DNA of 14,539 nucleotides from Treponema sp. (GCA_017613485.1 JAGADS010000148.1:1-14539), one strand, 5' to 3'; positions 1 through 8,429 are shown, counted from the stretch's first letter. The notes: generated from the letters alone by a model not told the origin. Numbers and translations are program-made.

Positions 1-2597
1 CCGAGGCAGAAGTAAAATCTCTGGACCGTCTTAGGGAACAGCGTAAACTTTATGACCAGGCAAAACAAATGTTTGAGCAGATTCAGGAAAGAAAAAATCT
101 TCTTGAAGAAATAGAGCAGAAAACCTGTGAATATGAAAAAGTCCTCCGAAATTACAATGTTCGTGAACTGATGTTCCGCTATCAGTACATCAATCAATAT
201 AAAGATGAGATTTCAAAATTAGAAGTCAGTCTTAAAAACAATCAGATTCAGTTAAAGGACTTGGAAGATAGAAAAAAGTTGTCAGAAACAAAACTTTCTG
301 ATATGAGAAAGCGACTTTCTGAGGTTGAAAATAAGAATCATTCAATTACAGAAAGTCTTGATAAAATGGAAAATGACAGAGCGGAATTGAATAGAAGAAT
401 AAAGACTCTGGAAGAAGAATTATCAGAATTAAAAAATCTTCAAGTCTCATTAAAAGTAATTCTTCCTCAAATGAAAAACTACTTTGCGATTACAGATGAA
501 GATAATACTGTTCTTCAAAATATAAGTGAAACTGACTTTGAATCTGATAAAAAGATTTCTGCATTTATTGACTTTTCAAATAAGATAAAAAATCAGCGTG
601 ACTTGTTTGTAGGGCAAAAAGCCATAATCGAAAATAATCTTTTTGATGTAAATAAACGGATAACGGAAATTCAACGAAAAATCAAAGAACTTGAGTCGAA
701 TATCCGGCAGTTTCCACCAGAAGCGGAAGAAGCAAAGCGTATTATTCAAAATGAGTTTAACAAGCGTGGCATAAAATGTCAGGTTCGTCTTTTTGCTGAA
801 CTAGTTGAATCTTTGAACGATGAAAGCTGGCGTAAATCGATAGAAACTTTTCTCTGGAACAAAAGATATAACATAATCGTGGATGATAAATATTGCCATG
901 ATGCATTATCAATTTTGAATGAAAGGAATATCTATCAGACCAGTGTTGTGCTTACTGATAAAATTCCTGAAACGGAGATAGAAAGTAATTCTGCGGCATC
1001 AGTATTAAACATTACTAATAAAGGTGCCAGACGTTACGCAAATTATCTTCTGAACGGAATATATCTTTGTGAAAACCTTGAAGATCTTCATGAACATCCT
1101 AAAGGCGGAATCACTAAAGATGGAATGCTTTGTAAAAGTTATGCTGCCAGTAAAATGAAAACTCAAAAGACTCAGGTTTGTTTAGGAAATAATGTTGTAA
1201 AGATTCAGCTTGAGCAGGCAAAAAAGGAACTTGAGGCGTTTACTCTTGAAAAGTCAGGATATGAAAAAGAGATTCAGGATAAAAAACAGCTGGTAACACT
1301 AATTGATAATGTTGAATGGAAGGCTGGACAATATAATTTTAACAGTGCAAAAGAGATTTCAGAAGAAAAGAGAACTCTTGGAAAACTTGTTAATCAGATT
1401 GAAGAATTAAAAAACAGTCCGGAAATGCTTGCGGCGGCAAAAGAATATGAACTTGCAAAAGACAATTATGATAAAGCATATGAAGAGGATATTGGATTAG
1501 CACAAAAAATAGGCTCTGTTAAGACAGCTGTTCAAAATACTAAAAGCAAGGTTTCAGAACATATTGAACAAACAGGAAAAATTGAAATCGAGTACAGAGA
1601 ACTTTCAGAAAAACATCCAGAGCTTGTTGATGAAATGAAAGAAGAATATGAACGTGCAAGCAAACAAAGGAATACGTTCATTATTATCAGTAATAAACAT
1701 CTTCAAAATCTTACAAATGATGTTGAAAATACAAAACGAAAAATGGAAGACAAGCAGCGCGAATACAATCTTCTATCTGAGATTGAAGCTTCAAATTATG
1801 GTGTTGAATTTATATCATTTTATCGTGACCGCTATCGTGATGTTGCAAATGTCAAAATCGATGAAGCAAAAAATAAAGTAGAAAAGCAGTCTGAAAAACT
1901 TCGTGATGTTTTCCTCCATGATTTTGTAGCTGAACTAAATGAAAAAATTATTTCAGCAAAAGAAGAAATTGCGGTAATTAATGCAGAATTAAAATGCATC
2001 CCATTTGGCCGTGATATTTATCAGTTTAAGATGGAAGAAAAATCTGACCGTGAAGTTTTCTTTACAATCTGCAAAAATCTTGAACTTTATTCAGATAGCC
2101 CAGATTTATTTACAGAACGCACTGTAAGTGACGAAAAACTTGCTGATGATGTTAAATCTTTCTTAAATAAAATTCTTGATACGGAACAGGAAGAGGATTA
2201 TTCGGATTACAGAAATTATTTTACTTATGATATGACTATCAGAAGTCATATAGGGGACGAAGAATCTGAGATGGATTTATCCAAGAAGCAGGGATCTGCA
2301 AGTGGTGGAGAAAAGCAGACTCCATATTTTATCGTTCTTGCGGCAAGTTTGATGCAATTTTATCCAAAAGACGTGTGCTGCGCCCGAATTGCGTTTATTG
2401 ATGAAGCTTTTTCAGCATTATCAAAAGAAAGAATTGAACAGATGGTTAAATTTTTAGAGGACAATAATTTCCAAGTTTTCTATGCGGCTCCTCCTGAAAA
2501 AATAAATAGCATTGGTCAGCATATTGATAATACAGTCTCTCTTTACACTCAGGGGAAATATACAAAACCAGTAGAAGGAGCATGGCATTCTAGATGA
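1..2597 (+). CDS. jetC: JetC-like SMC ATPase of a Wadjet system (5' partial)
   Basis: This is the C-terminal part of a large SMC/MukB-like ATPase. The reading frame is open from base 3, so the first ATG at 69 is internal and the N-terminal Walker A head is off the window. Numbering from that ATG, residues 1-135 and about 370-660 are charged, heptad-like coiled coil. They flank a globular hinge-like region (about 215-365). The C-terminal head has the ABC signature around S745-GGEK and a Walker B ending in IAFIDEAF (D778, E779), as in proteins with an SbcC/MukB-like Walker B domain. In Wadjet (JetABCD), JetC is the motor that extrudes DNA loops with JetA (kleisin) and JetB (KITE), so that JetD can cleave small circular DNA. 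The assignment rests on this head plus the overlapping jetD behind it. The gene is noticeably A+T-rich. The main alternative is an MksB/EptC-type condensin, which is the same superfamily. Confidence 0.87.
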   Translation, partial: EAEVKSLDRLREQRKLYDQAKQMFEQIQERKNLLEEIEQKTCEYEKVLRNYNVRELMFRYQYINQYKDEISKLEVSLKNNQIQLKDLEDRKKLSETKLSDMRKRLSEVENKNHSITESLDKMENDRAELNRRIKTLEEELSELKNLQVSLKVILPQMKNYFAITDEDNTVLQNISETDFESDKKISAFIDFSNKIKNQRDLFVGQKAIIENNLFDVNKRITEIQRKIKELESNIRQFPPEAEEAKRIIQNEFNKRGIKCQVRLFAELVESLNDESWRKSIETFLWNKRYNIIVDDKYCHDALSILNERNIYQTSVVLTDKIPETEIESNSAASVLNITNKGARRYANYLLNGIYLCENLEDLHEHPKGGITKDGMLCKSYAASKMKTQKTQVCLGNNVVKIQLEQAKKELEAFTLEKSGYEKEIQDKKQLVTLIDNVEWKAGQYNFNSAKEISEEKRTLGKLVNQIEELKNSPEMLAAAKEYELAKDNYDKAYEEDIGLAQKIGSVKTAVQNTKSKVSEHIEQTGKIEIEYRELSEKHPELVDEMKEEYERASKQRNTFIIISNKHLQNLTNDVENTKRKMEDKQREYNLLSEIEASNYGVEFISFYRDRYRDVANVKIDEAKNKVEKQSEKLRDVFLHDFVAELNEKIISAKEEIAVINAELKCIPFGRDIYQFKMEEKSDREVFFTICKNLELYSDSPDLFTERTVSDEKLADDVKSFLNKILDTEQEEDYSDYRNYFTYDMTIRSHIGDEESEMDLSKKQGSASGGEKQTPYFIVLAASLMQFYPKDVCCARIAFIDEAFSALSKERIEQMVKFLEDNNFQVFYAAPPEKINSIGQHIDNTVSLYTQGKYTKPVEGAWHSR

Positions 2598-3826
2598 CAG
2601 CGTATTCGCATCTTCAAAAACAAATTCTTCAAAAGCTCCTCTCAAAATACGAATACAGTAAAACATATAAAGGTGAAAATTCAATTTCACAAAGTTTTAC
2701 AATAAAACCGTCTGATATTTTCAAAGAATACGAAAAGGATTCGGCTGACATAAATGAAGTAATAGATTTTGAAAAACAATGCAAGCTACTAGAATCTGAA
2801 AATTTTATTCAGATTGATTGGAAATACGATAGAATTAAAAGAATCGTAGCAATATGCACAGATGAGAATTGGAATAAGATTCGAACTATTCTTGGCGTAA
2901 AAGATAAAAATACAAGATTAAAAGAAGAAATAGCTTTTTTTTCAAAGTTTTATGAAGAAACAACCGTACCTCAAATTGTAAAAACATTTTGCAAAACTCA
3001 GATAGAAAAACTAGAAGCAGGGAAAAATGCTGAATATTCTCAAGAAGAATCGAAAGAAATAATCGCTCTTTTGACATTTATTTTCCGGAATAAAAATGAA
3101 ATCCTGGAACGAGAGCTTTCTATATCTGTTTTATCAAATTCAAAAACTTGGGAATCAAAATATAAAACAAAGGTCTTGCGTATTCTTAAAAAAAGCGGTA
3201 ATTTTGATTCTTTGATTGAAAATTGTATTGATGAAAAAGAAGTGAATAAAGCTATTCTTGAAGAGTTCAATATTTTTGCAAATCCCTCTTATGTATATTT
3301 TAAGGGGAATGGAACAATAAACTTTGAAAATGGAAAATCAATAATAGTATATTCTGATATTCCGGTTGCTTTAACATCATCTTCAATTAAGGGCATAATT
3401 AGTTTTGAAATTTTTGACTCTAGAGTAATGACTGTTGAAAATTTAACTTCCTTTAATAGAATCAATAATACTGACACATTTTATTTTTTCTTATCAGGTT
3501 ATCATAACAGTGCAAAACAAACATTTTTAAAAAAGATTTACAACCAAAATTCTGATAAAAAGTATTATCATTTTGGAGATATTGATCCTGATGGGTTTTA
3601 TATTTTGGAAAATCTTCGCAATAAAACAGATATAGATTTTAAACCATACAAAATGGGAATTACGGAACTGGAAAAGTATTCAGCATTTTCAAAAGTTCTT
3701 GAAGAAAACGATAAAATAAAAGCAAAGACATTGATAGGAAAAGGTTGTTATACAGAGATTATTGAATATATGTTAAAACATGATAGAAAATTGGAACAGG
3801 AAATAATTAGCTGGAAAGAAGGATAA
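2594..3826 (+). CDS. jetD: Wadjet nuclease subunit JetD (DUF3322/DUF2220, Toprim-like)
   Basis: This 410-residue protein is the expected size for JetD, the endonuclease of Wadjet, which cuts plasmid-like circles captured by the JetABC motor. The N-terminal part (about 1-200) is charged and helical and fits the DUF3322 arm. The C-terminal part (about 225-400) is the Toprim-like DUF2220 domain. It has the first acidic motif in TVENLTSF (E282) and the second in GDIDPDGF (D329, D331, G334), so the metal-binding residues look intact. The start at 2594 overlaps the jetC stop as ATGA, which suggests translational coupling. An AAGGAG lies at 2575-2580, and an in-frame TAG at 2591-2593 excludes any earlier start. 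The gene is strongly A+T-rich (15 of 60 G+C at 3601-3660), unlike everything downstream, which suggests horizontal acquisition of the Jet genes. Confidence 0.88.
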   Translation: MTAYSHLQKQILQKLLSKYEYSKTYKGENSISQSFTIKPSDIFKEYEKDSADINEVIDFEKQCKLLESENFIQIDWKYDRIKRIVAICTDENWNKIRTILGVKDKNTRLKEEIAFFSKFYEETTVPQIVKTFCKTQIEKLEAGKNAEYSQEESKEIIALLTFIFRNKNEILERELSISVLSNSKTWESKYKTKVLRILKKSGNFDSLIENCIDEKEVNKAILEEFNIFANPSYVYFKGNGTINFENGKSIIVYSDIPVALTSSSIKGIISFEIFDSRVMTVENLTSFNRINNTDTFYFFLSGYHNSAKQTFLKKIYNQNSDKKYYHFGDIDPDGFYILENLRNKTDIDFKPYKMGITELEKYSAFSKVLEENDKIKAKTLIGKGCYTEIIEYMLKHDRKLEQEIISWKEG

Positions 3827-3832
3827 AACACC

Positions 3833-6592
3833 ATGAAAAAAACAAACACACCCCAGCCCTTAAGATTCCGCTTTTTACCGTCGCTTTTTGTGGTGGATGA
3901 TGCGTGGTATAAGGGGTCATTTAAAGCAGAACCTGTGAAGGCTCTGTATGATATAGGTTTTAATTCTCGTCCAGTTGCAGCTTTTGATGATACCGGGCTT
4001 TTTTTGTGGAATATCGCGGATCTTTTTTTGAAGAAGCTTTCAAAAACTGCCGGACTTGAATTTCTGCGCGAGAATACCGAAGTTCAGCTTTCCGAAGATT
4101 TGATTGAAACACTTCTTTCTTCTGTTCCCTTTGCACCTGGTTCTGAAAATGTAAATGCTGAATGGATTAAAAACGTCTGGACAAAACTGAACGAGTGTTT
4201 TTGTAATGAGATTCAAAATTATTCTGGCAGTGTTGCACTTTATCTTGCAGAAAAAGATGGTCACTTGAAGGTTGCGGAGCGGATTTTCTTTCATCTTGTA
4301 GAAAACAAAAATGATGAAAATTATCCTTTTTCATTTCTTGCGACTTATTCCACAAAAGATGAGAACGGAAAAATAAAACATGCTCCTTTAAAATATGCCC
4401 TCACCGAATACAAAGATGACCGTGATAAAATCCTTGAGCTGCTTTCGTGTTTGAACAGAGCTGGTGAAGTTTCAAAACTTATCGGAGATTTTACAGCTAG
4501 TGGTGAAATGTTTCATCCGCTCAGGCTTACGTCAAGCGAGGCATGGCAGATTTTGCGTGACATTCCAAAAATTGAGGAGACTGGAATTGTATGCCGCATT
4601 CCTGACTGGTGGAAAAAGTCACGGCAAAAGGCAAAGGTTGGTGTGAGCCTTACAAAAAAGAAATCTCTTTTGGGTTTGAGCACGATTCTTGAAATGGAAG
4701 GTTATCTTGAAGTTGACGGTGAAAAACTTACAAAAGCAGAGATCAAAAAAATGCTTGCAATGGATGAAGGTCTTTCTCTCATCAAGGGCAAGTGGGTTGA
4801 GGTTGATCACGAGAGATTGAATGCACTATTACAGGCAGCGGAAAAATACCACGGCAACATTACGATGCTTGAAGCACTCCGCATGGGATTGAATGACACA
4901 TCGGTCCCTGAACTGGCAGCGAAGCTTCCCTCGCCGCGTAGTCGAAGGGACGAAATCGATATCAATGCTGTTTCAAATTCCTCATGGATTTCAGAACTTC
5001 TGCGTGATTTGCGTTCAACTTCTGGCGGTGATATTGTTCAGCCGCTACCGAGAAGTTTTAAGGCAACGCTCCGTCCGTATCAGTCAAAGGGGTATGAATG
5101 GCTTTCCAAGATGATGCGCTATAATTTTGGAGCCTGTCTTGCGGACGACATGGGTTTGGGAAAAACAGTTCAGGTGCTCGCATTCCTCGATACACTTAGA
5201 AATGAAATGCCTGAAGCAAAGATTCTTCTTGTAGTTCCGACATCCCTTTTGGGAAACTGGCAGAATGAATGTAAAAAGTTTGCACCGGATATTCCAGTTC
5301 AGATTTTGCATAGCTCTGCAAAAGGTAGAAAAGATACTTTGTCATTGTCGTGCTCGACACGACAATCTCTACAGTTCACAGATTATCGGGTCAAGCCCGA
5401 TAATGACAAGAGTCAAGTCGATAATCCCAAAAATCAAATCGATAATGTCAAGGCTCAATCCGCATTCCTTTCCATCACGACATACAGCATGGTCAGCCGT
5501 GAGATAGAACTTTTGTGGACAGAATGGGACTTGGTAATTCTAGATGAGGCACAGGCAATCAAAAATCCTTCTTCCAAGCAGACAAAGACAATCAAATCTC
5601 TTAAGGCAAAGAACCGCATTGCACTTACAGGTACTCCGATTGAAAATGACCTTACAAACCTCTGGTCACTCTACGACTTTTTGAATAAAGGGCTTTTGGG
5701 AACTTCAACAGAGTTTAAGAGATTTGCATCTTCGCTAAAAGACAATCCTTCGGGATATTCAAGACTCAAGACGATGATTTCACCGTTTATGCTGCGACGT
5801 CTAAAAACCGATAAGACTATCATTTCTGACTTGCCTGAAAAAATGGAGATGACGGATTATGTAACGCTTTCCAAAAAGCAGCGTGTACTTTACAAAAAAT
5901 ATGTTGACGACATTGCAAAACTTCTTGAAAAAACAAAGCTTGACGATGACCCGATGAAGCGTCGCGGACTTGTGCTTGCTTCCCTTTTAAAACTAAAGCA
6001 GATTTGCAATCATCCTGACCAGTTCAGCGGGGCGGACGGGTTTGCAGAAAGTGACAGCGGAAAGTTTGAAATGCTTGAGGAACTCTGCCGAACAATTTAC
6101 GAAAAACGCGAGCGTGTGCTTGTCTTTACTCAGTTCAAGGAAATCTGTTCTGCACTCGATACATTCCTTGCAGGTGTTTTTGGTATACAGGGCTTTGTCC
6201 TTCATGGCGGAACGAGTATTACCAAGCGTAATAAAATGGTAGAAGAATTCCAGAGCGACACTTACATTCCTTACATGGTGATTTCCGTAAAGGCTGGCGG
6301 AACAGGATTGAACCTTACGAATGCAAATCATGTAATCCACTTTGACCGCTGGTGGAATCCTGCCGTGGAAAATCAGGCAACAGATCGTGCATTCAGAATC
6401 GGGCAGACAAAAAATGTCATGGTTCACAAGTTCGTGTGCCGCGGTACGATTGAAGAAAAAATCGACGAGCTTATCAGAAGCAAAACGGAGCTTGCCCAGA
6501 ATGTGATTTCCGCTGATTCAGGAGAAAACTGGATTACCGAAATGAGCGATTCAGATTTGATGAACATGTTCCGCTTGGACGACAAGGAGTAA
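3833..6592 (+). CDS. SNF2-family DNA helicase/translocase
   Basis: This 919-residue protein is a Swi2/Snf2 ATPase of the bacterial HepA-like type (COG0553), expected to move on duplex DNA or remodel protein-DNA complexes. The N-terminal part includes a SNF2-associated domain (DUF3670-like, about 230-370). The first RecA lobe has Walker A DMGLGKT (K444), Walker B DEAQ (571-574) and motif III LTGTP (598-602). The second lobe has VLHGGTS, KAGGTGLNL and motif VI QATDRAFRIGQ (R852, R855). All catalytic motifs are present. Residues about 503-543 are an extra segment encoded by an in-frame palindromic repeat element. The start is 6 bases after the jetD stop with a GAAGGA ribosome site at 3818-3823, so the gene may be read from the Jet transcript. 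The SWIM gene follows 3 bases after its stop. SNF2 plus SWIM is a known bacterial pairing; a role in defence is my inference from position only. Confidence 0.93.
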   Translation: MKKTNTPQPLRFRFLPSLFVVDDAWYKGSFKAEPVKALYDIGFNSRPVAAFDDTGLFLWNIADLFLKKLSKTAGLEFLRENTEVQLSEDLIETLLSSVPFAPGSENVNAEWIKNVWTKLNECFCNEIQNYSGSVALYLAEKDGHLKVAERIFFHLVENKNDENYPFSFLATYSTKDENGKIKHAPLKYALTEYKDDRDKILELLSCLNRAGEVSKLIGDFTASGEMFHPLRLTSSEAWQILRDIPKIEETGIVCRIPDWWKKSRQKAKVGVSLTKKKSLLGLSTILEMEGYLEVDGEKLTKAEIKKMLAMDEGLSLIKGKWVEVDHERLNALLQAAEKYHGNITMLEALRMGLNDTSVPELAAKLPSPRSRRDEIDINAVSNSSWISELLRDLRSTSGGDIVQPLPRSFKATLRPYQSKGYEWLSKMMRYNFGACLADDMGLGKTVQVLAFLDTLRNEMPEAKILLVVPTSLLGNWQNECKKFAPDIPVQILHSSAKGRKDTLSLSCSTRQSLQFTDYRVKPDNDKSQVDNPKNQIDNVKAQSAFLSITTYSMVSREIELLWTEWDLVILDEAQAIKNPSSKQTKTIKSLKAKNRIALTGTPIENDLTNLWSLYDFLNKGLLGTSTEFKRFASSLKDNPSGYSRLKTMISPFMLRRLKTDKTIISDLPEKMEMTDYVTLSKKQRVLYKKYVDDIAKLLEKTKLDDDPMKRRGLVLASLLKLKQICNHPDQFSGADGFAESDSGKFEMLEELCRTIYEKRERVLVFTQFKEICSALDTFLAGVFGIQGFVLHGGTSITKRNKMVEEFQSDTYIPYMVISVKAGGTGLNLTNANHVIHFDRWWNPAVENQATDRAFRIGQTKNVMVHKFVCRGTIEEKIDELIRSKTELAQNVISADSGENWITEMSDSDLMNMFRLDDKE
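4927..4950. repeat. Short imperfect inverted repeat inside the SNF2 gene
   Basis: TCCCTCG at 4927-4933 can pair with CGAAGGGA at 4943-4950 with one bulged A, leaving a 9-base loop. It encodes the arginine-rich PSPRSRRD in the variable linker just before the first RecA lobe (about residues 366-373). It could be a small palindromic insertion like the clearer one downstream, or chance. Confidence 0.3.
5341..5460 (+). repeat. Palindromic repeat element inserted in frame in the SNF2 gene
   Basis: Two perfect hairpins with the same geometry, 9-bp arms and a 5-base loop, stand 15 bases apart. The first is ATTGTCGTG (5344-5352) with CACGACAAT (5358-5366). The second is ATTATCGGG (5382-5390) with CCCGATAAT (5396-5404). 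Tandem copies of the second palindrome's right half follow, beginning TCAAG or TCAAA at 5391, 5413 and 5434 (periods 22 and 21). The segment keeps the reading frame and is translated into a polar stretch containing a 7-residue repeat (DNDKSQV, DNPKNQI, DNVKAQS). It lies between the RHS-like end of motif Ia and the ITTYSMVS segment, where SNF2 proteins normally have a short loop. The pattern resembles mobile palindromic elements that insert into genes, such as the Rickettsia RPEs; kinship with those is not shown. Confidence 0.8.
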
Positions 6593-6595
6593 ACT

Positions 6596-7330
6596 ATGGG
6601 ATATTACGGTTACTACACAGGCTTTGCACCCTATGTTTCTGTTGCAGAACATAAAGCAAAGGCAAAAAACTATATTGCCGAACAGCGAAAGAATGGCGTG
6701 GAACTTTCTCCTGTAGAATTGGATGGTCGCACTATTGCAAAAAGCTGGTGGGGAAAAGCCTGGTGCGAAAATCTAGAATTGTATGCCGATTATGCAAGCC
6801 GTCTTGAACGCGGAAGAAAATACGTCCGTGCAAACTGTGTTCTCGATTTGCAGATTGAGACAGGTGTTGTAAATGCTTTAGTGCAGGGGAGCGGTAAAAA
6901 GCCTTATACCGTAATAGTTCGGATTGACGAGCTTTCAGATGAACAGTACGAAAAGATAGTAGAAAAATGTGCGTCAAAAATTCAGAATCTGGAAGACTTG
7001 GTGAACGGAAACTTCCCCAACGACTTGAAAACTTTATTCACTGAAAAAGGTGCCGGTCTTTTTCCTTCAATGGCAAAGATTCACTTTAACTGCTCATGCC
7101 CTGATTATGCCGATATGTGCAAGCACGTTGCCGCTGTTCTCTACGGAATTGGAAGCCGTTTTGACAAAGATCCGCTTTTGTTTTTTAAGCTGCGTGGGGT
7201 TGACACAGACCGATTAATCGGTAATGCCATAAATGACAGAATCGAAAGCATGATAGAAAATGCCACAAAGCCAAGCGAGCGCATTATGGCAGATGCTGAT
7301 CTAAAATCCTTGTTCGGGATGGAGATATAG
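6596..7330 (+). CDS. SWIM zinc-finger protein, SNF2 partner
   Basis: This 244-residue protein belongs to the SWIM-domain family (COG4279-like) usually encoded next to a SNF2 helicase. The SWIM finger CxCx6CxH is complete at C166, C168, C175 and H177 (CSCPDYADMCKH) and should bind zinc and mediate DNA or protein contacts. The N-terminal half carries the family's GRTIAKSWWGKAWCENLE segment (about residues 44-61), followed by a basic GRKYVRANCV stretch. No enzymatic motif is visible. An AAGGAG ribosome site at 6584-6589 lies in the last codons of the SNF2 gene, and the start is 3 bases after the SNF2 stop, so the two are very likely translated together. Its role is probably to target or regulate the SNF2 motor. 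That is inferred from the conserved pairing, not from anything catalytic here. Confidence 0.87.
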   Translation: MGYYGYYTGFAPYVSVAEHKAKAKNYIAEQRKNGVELSPVELDGRTIAKSWWGKAWCENLELYADYASRLERGRKYVRANCVLDLQIETGVVNALVQGSGKKPYTVIVRIDELSDEQYEKIVEKCASKIQNLEDLVNGNFPNDLKTLFTEKGAGLFPSMAKIHFNCSCPDYADMCKHVAAVLYGIGSRFDKDPLLFFKLRGVDTDRLIGNAINDRIESMIENATKPSERIMADADLKSLFGMEI

Positions 7331-7400
7331 TGGAAAATAACGTATCGTACATTATCACTTACCTGGTCTCTTTGAGTTTAACAGCAATTAAGGACAATAT

Positions 7401-8339
7401 ATGATAATCAGTGTTTCAAGAAGGACGGATATTCCTGCGTTTTATTCTGAGTGGTTCTACAGAAGAATTGAGGAAGGGTTTTTCATGGTCAGGAATCCGA
7501 TGAATGCTCATCAGGTGTCGAGGGTTTGTGTCTCGCCTCAAAATGTTGAGTGCATTGTTTTCTGGACAAAAAATCCATCTGATGATTTCATTTCAAATTT
7601 AAAAAGGCTGGATGAGCTTGGCTTTAAATATTATTTTCAATTTACGGTCACGTCCTATGCTCAGGACATGGAGAAAAATGTTCCGCACAAAAAGCAGATT
7701 ATAGAAAAATTCCAGAGGCTTTCAAGGCAGATAGGAAAGGAAAAAATCATCTGGCGCTATGACCCTGTAATCCTCACGGAAAAATACACCATGGACTATC
7801 ATAAAAAGTATTTTGCCTTCCTTGCTGAAAAGCTGCATGAGTACACTGACAAGGTGATAATCAGCTTTGTTGACTCCTATCCAAAAATACAAAAGAGGCT
7901 CGATGACTTGTATGTCTCAGAGCTGAACGAGGAACAGATGAGGAATCTTGCTCTTAGCTTCAAGGAGACGGCCCAAAATCACAGTCTTAGGATTGAATCC
8001 TGCGCGGAAAAGATTGATCTTGATGACATGGGCATTTCTCACGGGCACTGTATTGACGGCGACCTGATTAACCGTATATGCGGCAAGGAGTATATCTTTT
8101 CACGGGATAAATCACAGAGGGAGGGATGCGGCTGCGTGACAAGCATTGATATTGGGGCATATAACACCTGCCTTCATAACTGCACATATTGCTATGCTAT
8201 ATGGAACTATAATTTCCCGGACAAAACAAAGACAGACATTTCATCTCCCTTGTTAGGTTCTGCGCTTACTGCTGATGACAAAATCACCGACAGGGAAGCT
8301 CCAAAGCTAAAGGAAAAGAATCCTGAGCTGTTTCCCTGA
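7401..8339 (+). CDS. DUF1848 family protein with C-terminal CX3CX2C motif
   Basis: This 312-residue protein matches the DUF1848 family over its length. It opens with MIISVSRRTDIPAFYSEWFY and the MVRNPMNAHQ and VFWTKNP segments. Near the C-terminus are a CGC pair (C243, C245) and the sequence DIGAYNTCLHNCTYCYA. The last contains C257-x3-C261-x2-C264, the same spacing as the iron-sulfur-binding motif of radical SAM enzymes, but at the end of the protein instead of the beginning. An Fe-S cluster is therefore plausible, and redox or radical chemistry possible. The substrate is unknown. The start is supported by an AAGGA at 7390-7394, 6 bases upstream. It is 70 bases downstream of the SWIM gene on the same strand with no clear terminator between, so co-transcription is possible but not shown. 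Confidence 0.85.
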   Translation: MIISVSRRTDIPAFYSEWFYRRIEEGFFMVRNPMNAHQVSRVCVSPQNVECIVFWTKNPSDDFISNLKRLDELGFKYYFQFTVTSYAQDMEKNVPHKKQIIEKFQRLSRQIGKEKIIWRYDPVILTEKYTMDYHKKYFAFLAEKLHEYTDKVIISFVDSYPKIQKRLDDLYVSELNEEQMRNLALSFKETAQNHSLRIESCAEKIDLDDMGISHGHCIDGDLINRICGKEYIFSRDKSQREGCGCVTSIDIGAYNTCLHNCTYCYAIWNYNFPDKTKTDISSPLLGSALTADDKITDREAPKLKEKNPELFP

Positions 8340-8401
8340 ATGATTGAATGACGGCCTCAATGACCAAATCCCCTTCCATCCTCTTTTTGCCTTGCAGAAT
8401 G

Positions 8402-8429
8402 TTCAATCTGGGTGTATCATTGTTATATT
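8402..8429 (+). promoter_or_regulatory. Weak candidate promoter for the NhaC gene
   Basis: TTCAAT (8402-8407) and TATATT (8424-8429) are separated by 16 bases and lie upstream of the antiporter gene in the only intergenic region of this block longer than 100 bases (8340-8465). The -35 match is poor, so this is only a candidate. I see no convincing terminator or riboswitch in the rest of that gap. Confidence 0.25.

Noticed and set aside
5341..5410. The double hairpin as a Rho-independent terminator or CRISPR repeat
   Set aside because: No T-run follows either hairpin, there are no spacers of unique sequence between regular repeats, and the region is in an open coding frame.
5993..6427. 144-residue open frame on the - strand inside the SNF2 gene
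   Set aside because: It is antisense to the conserved helicase C lobe. Its Cys/His content comes from the complement of that sequence and does not form a recognisable zinc motif.
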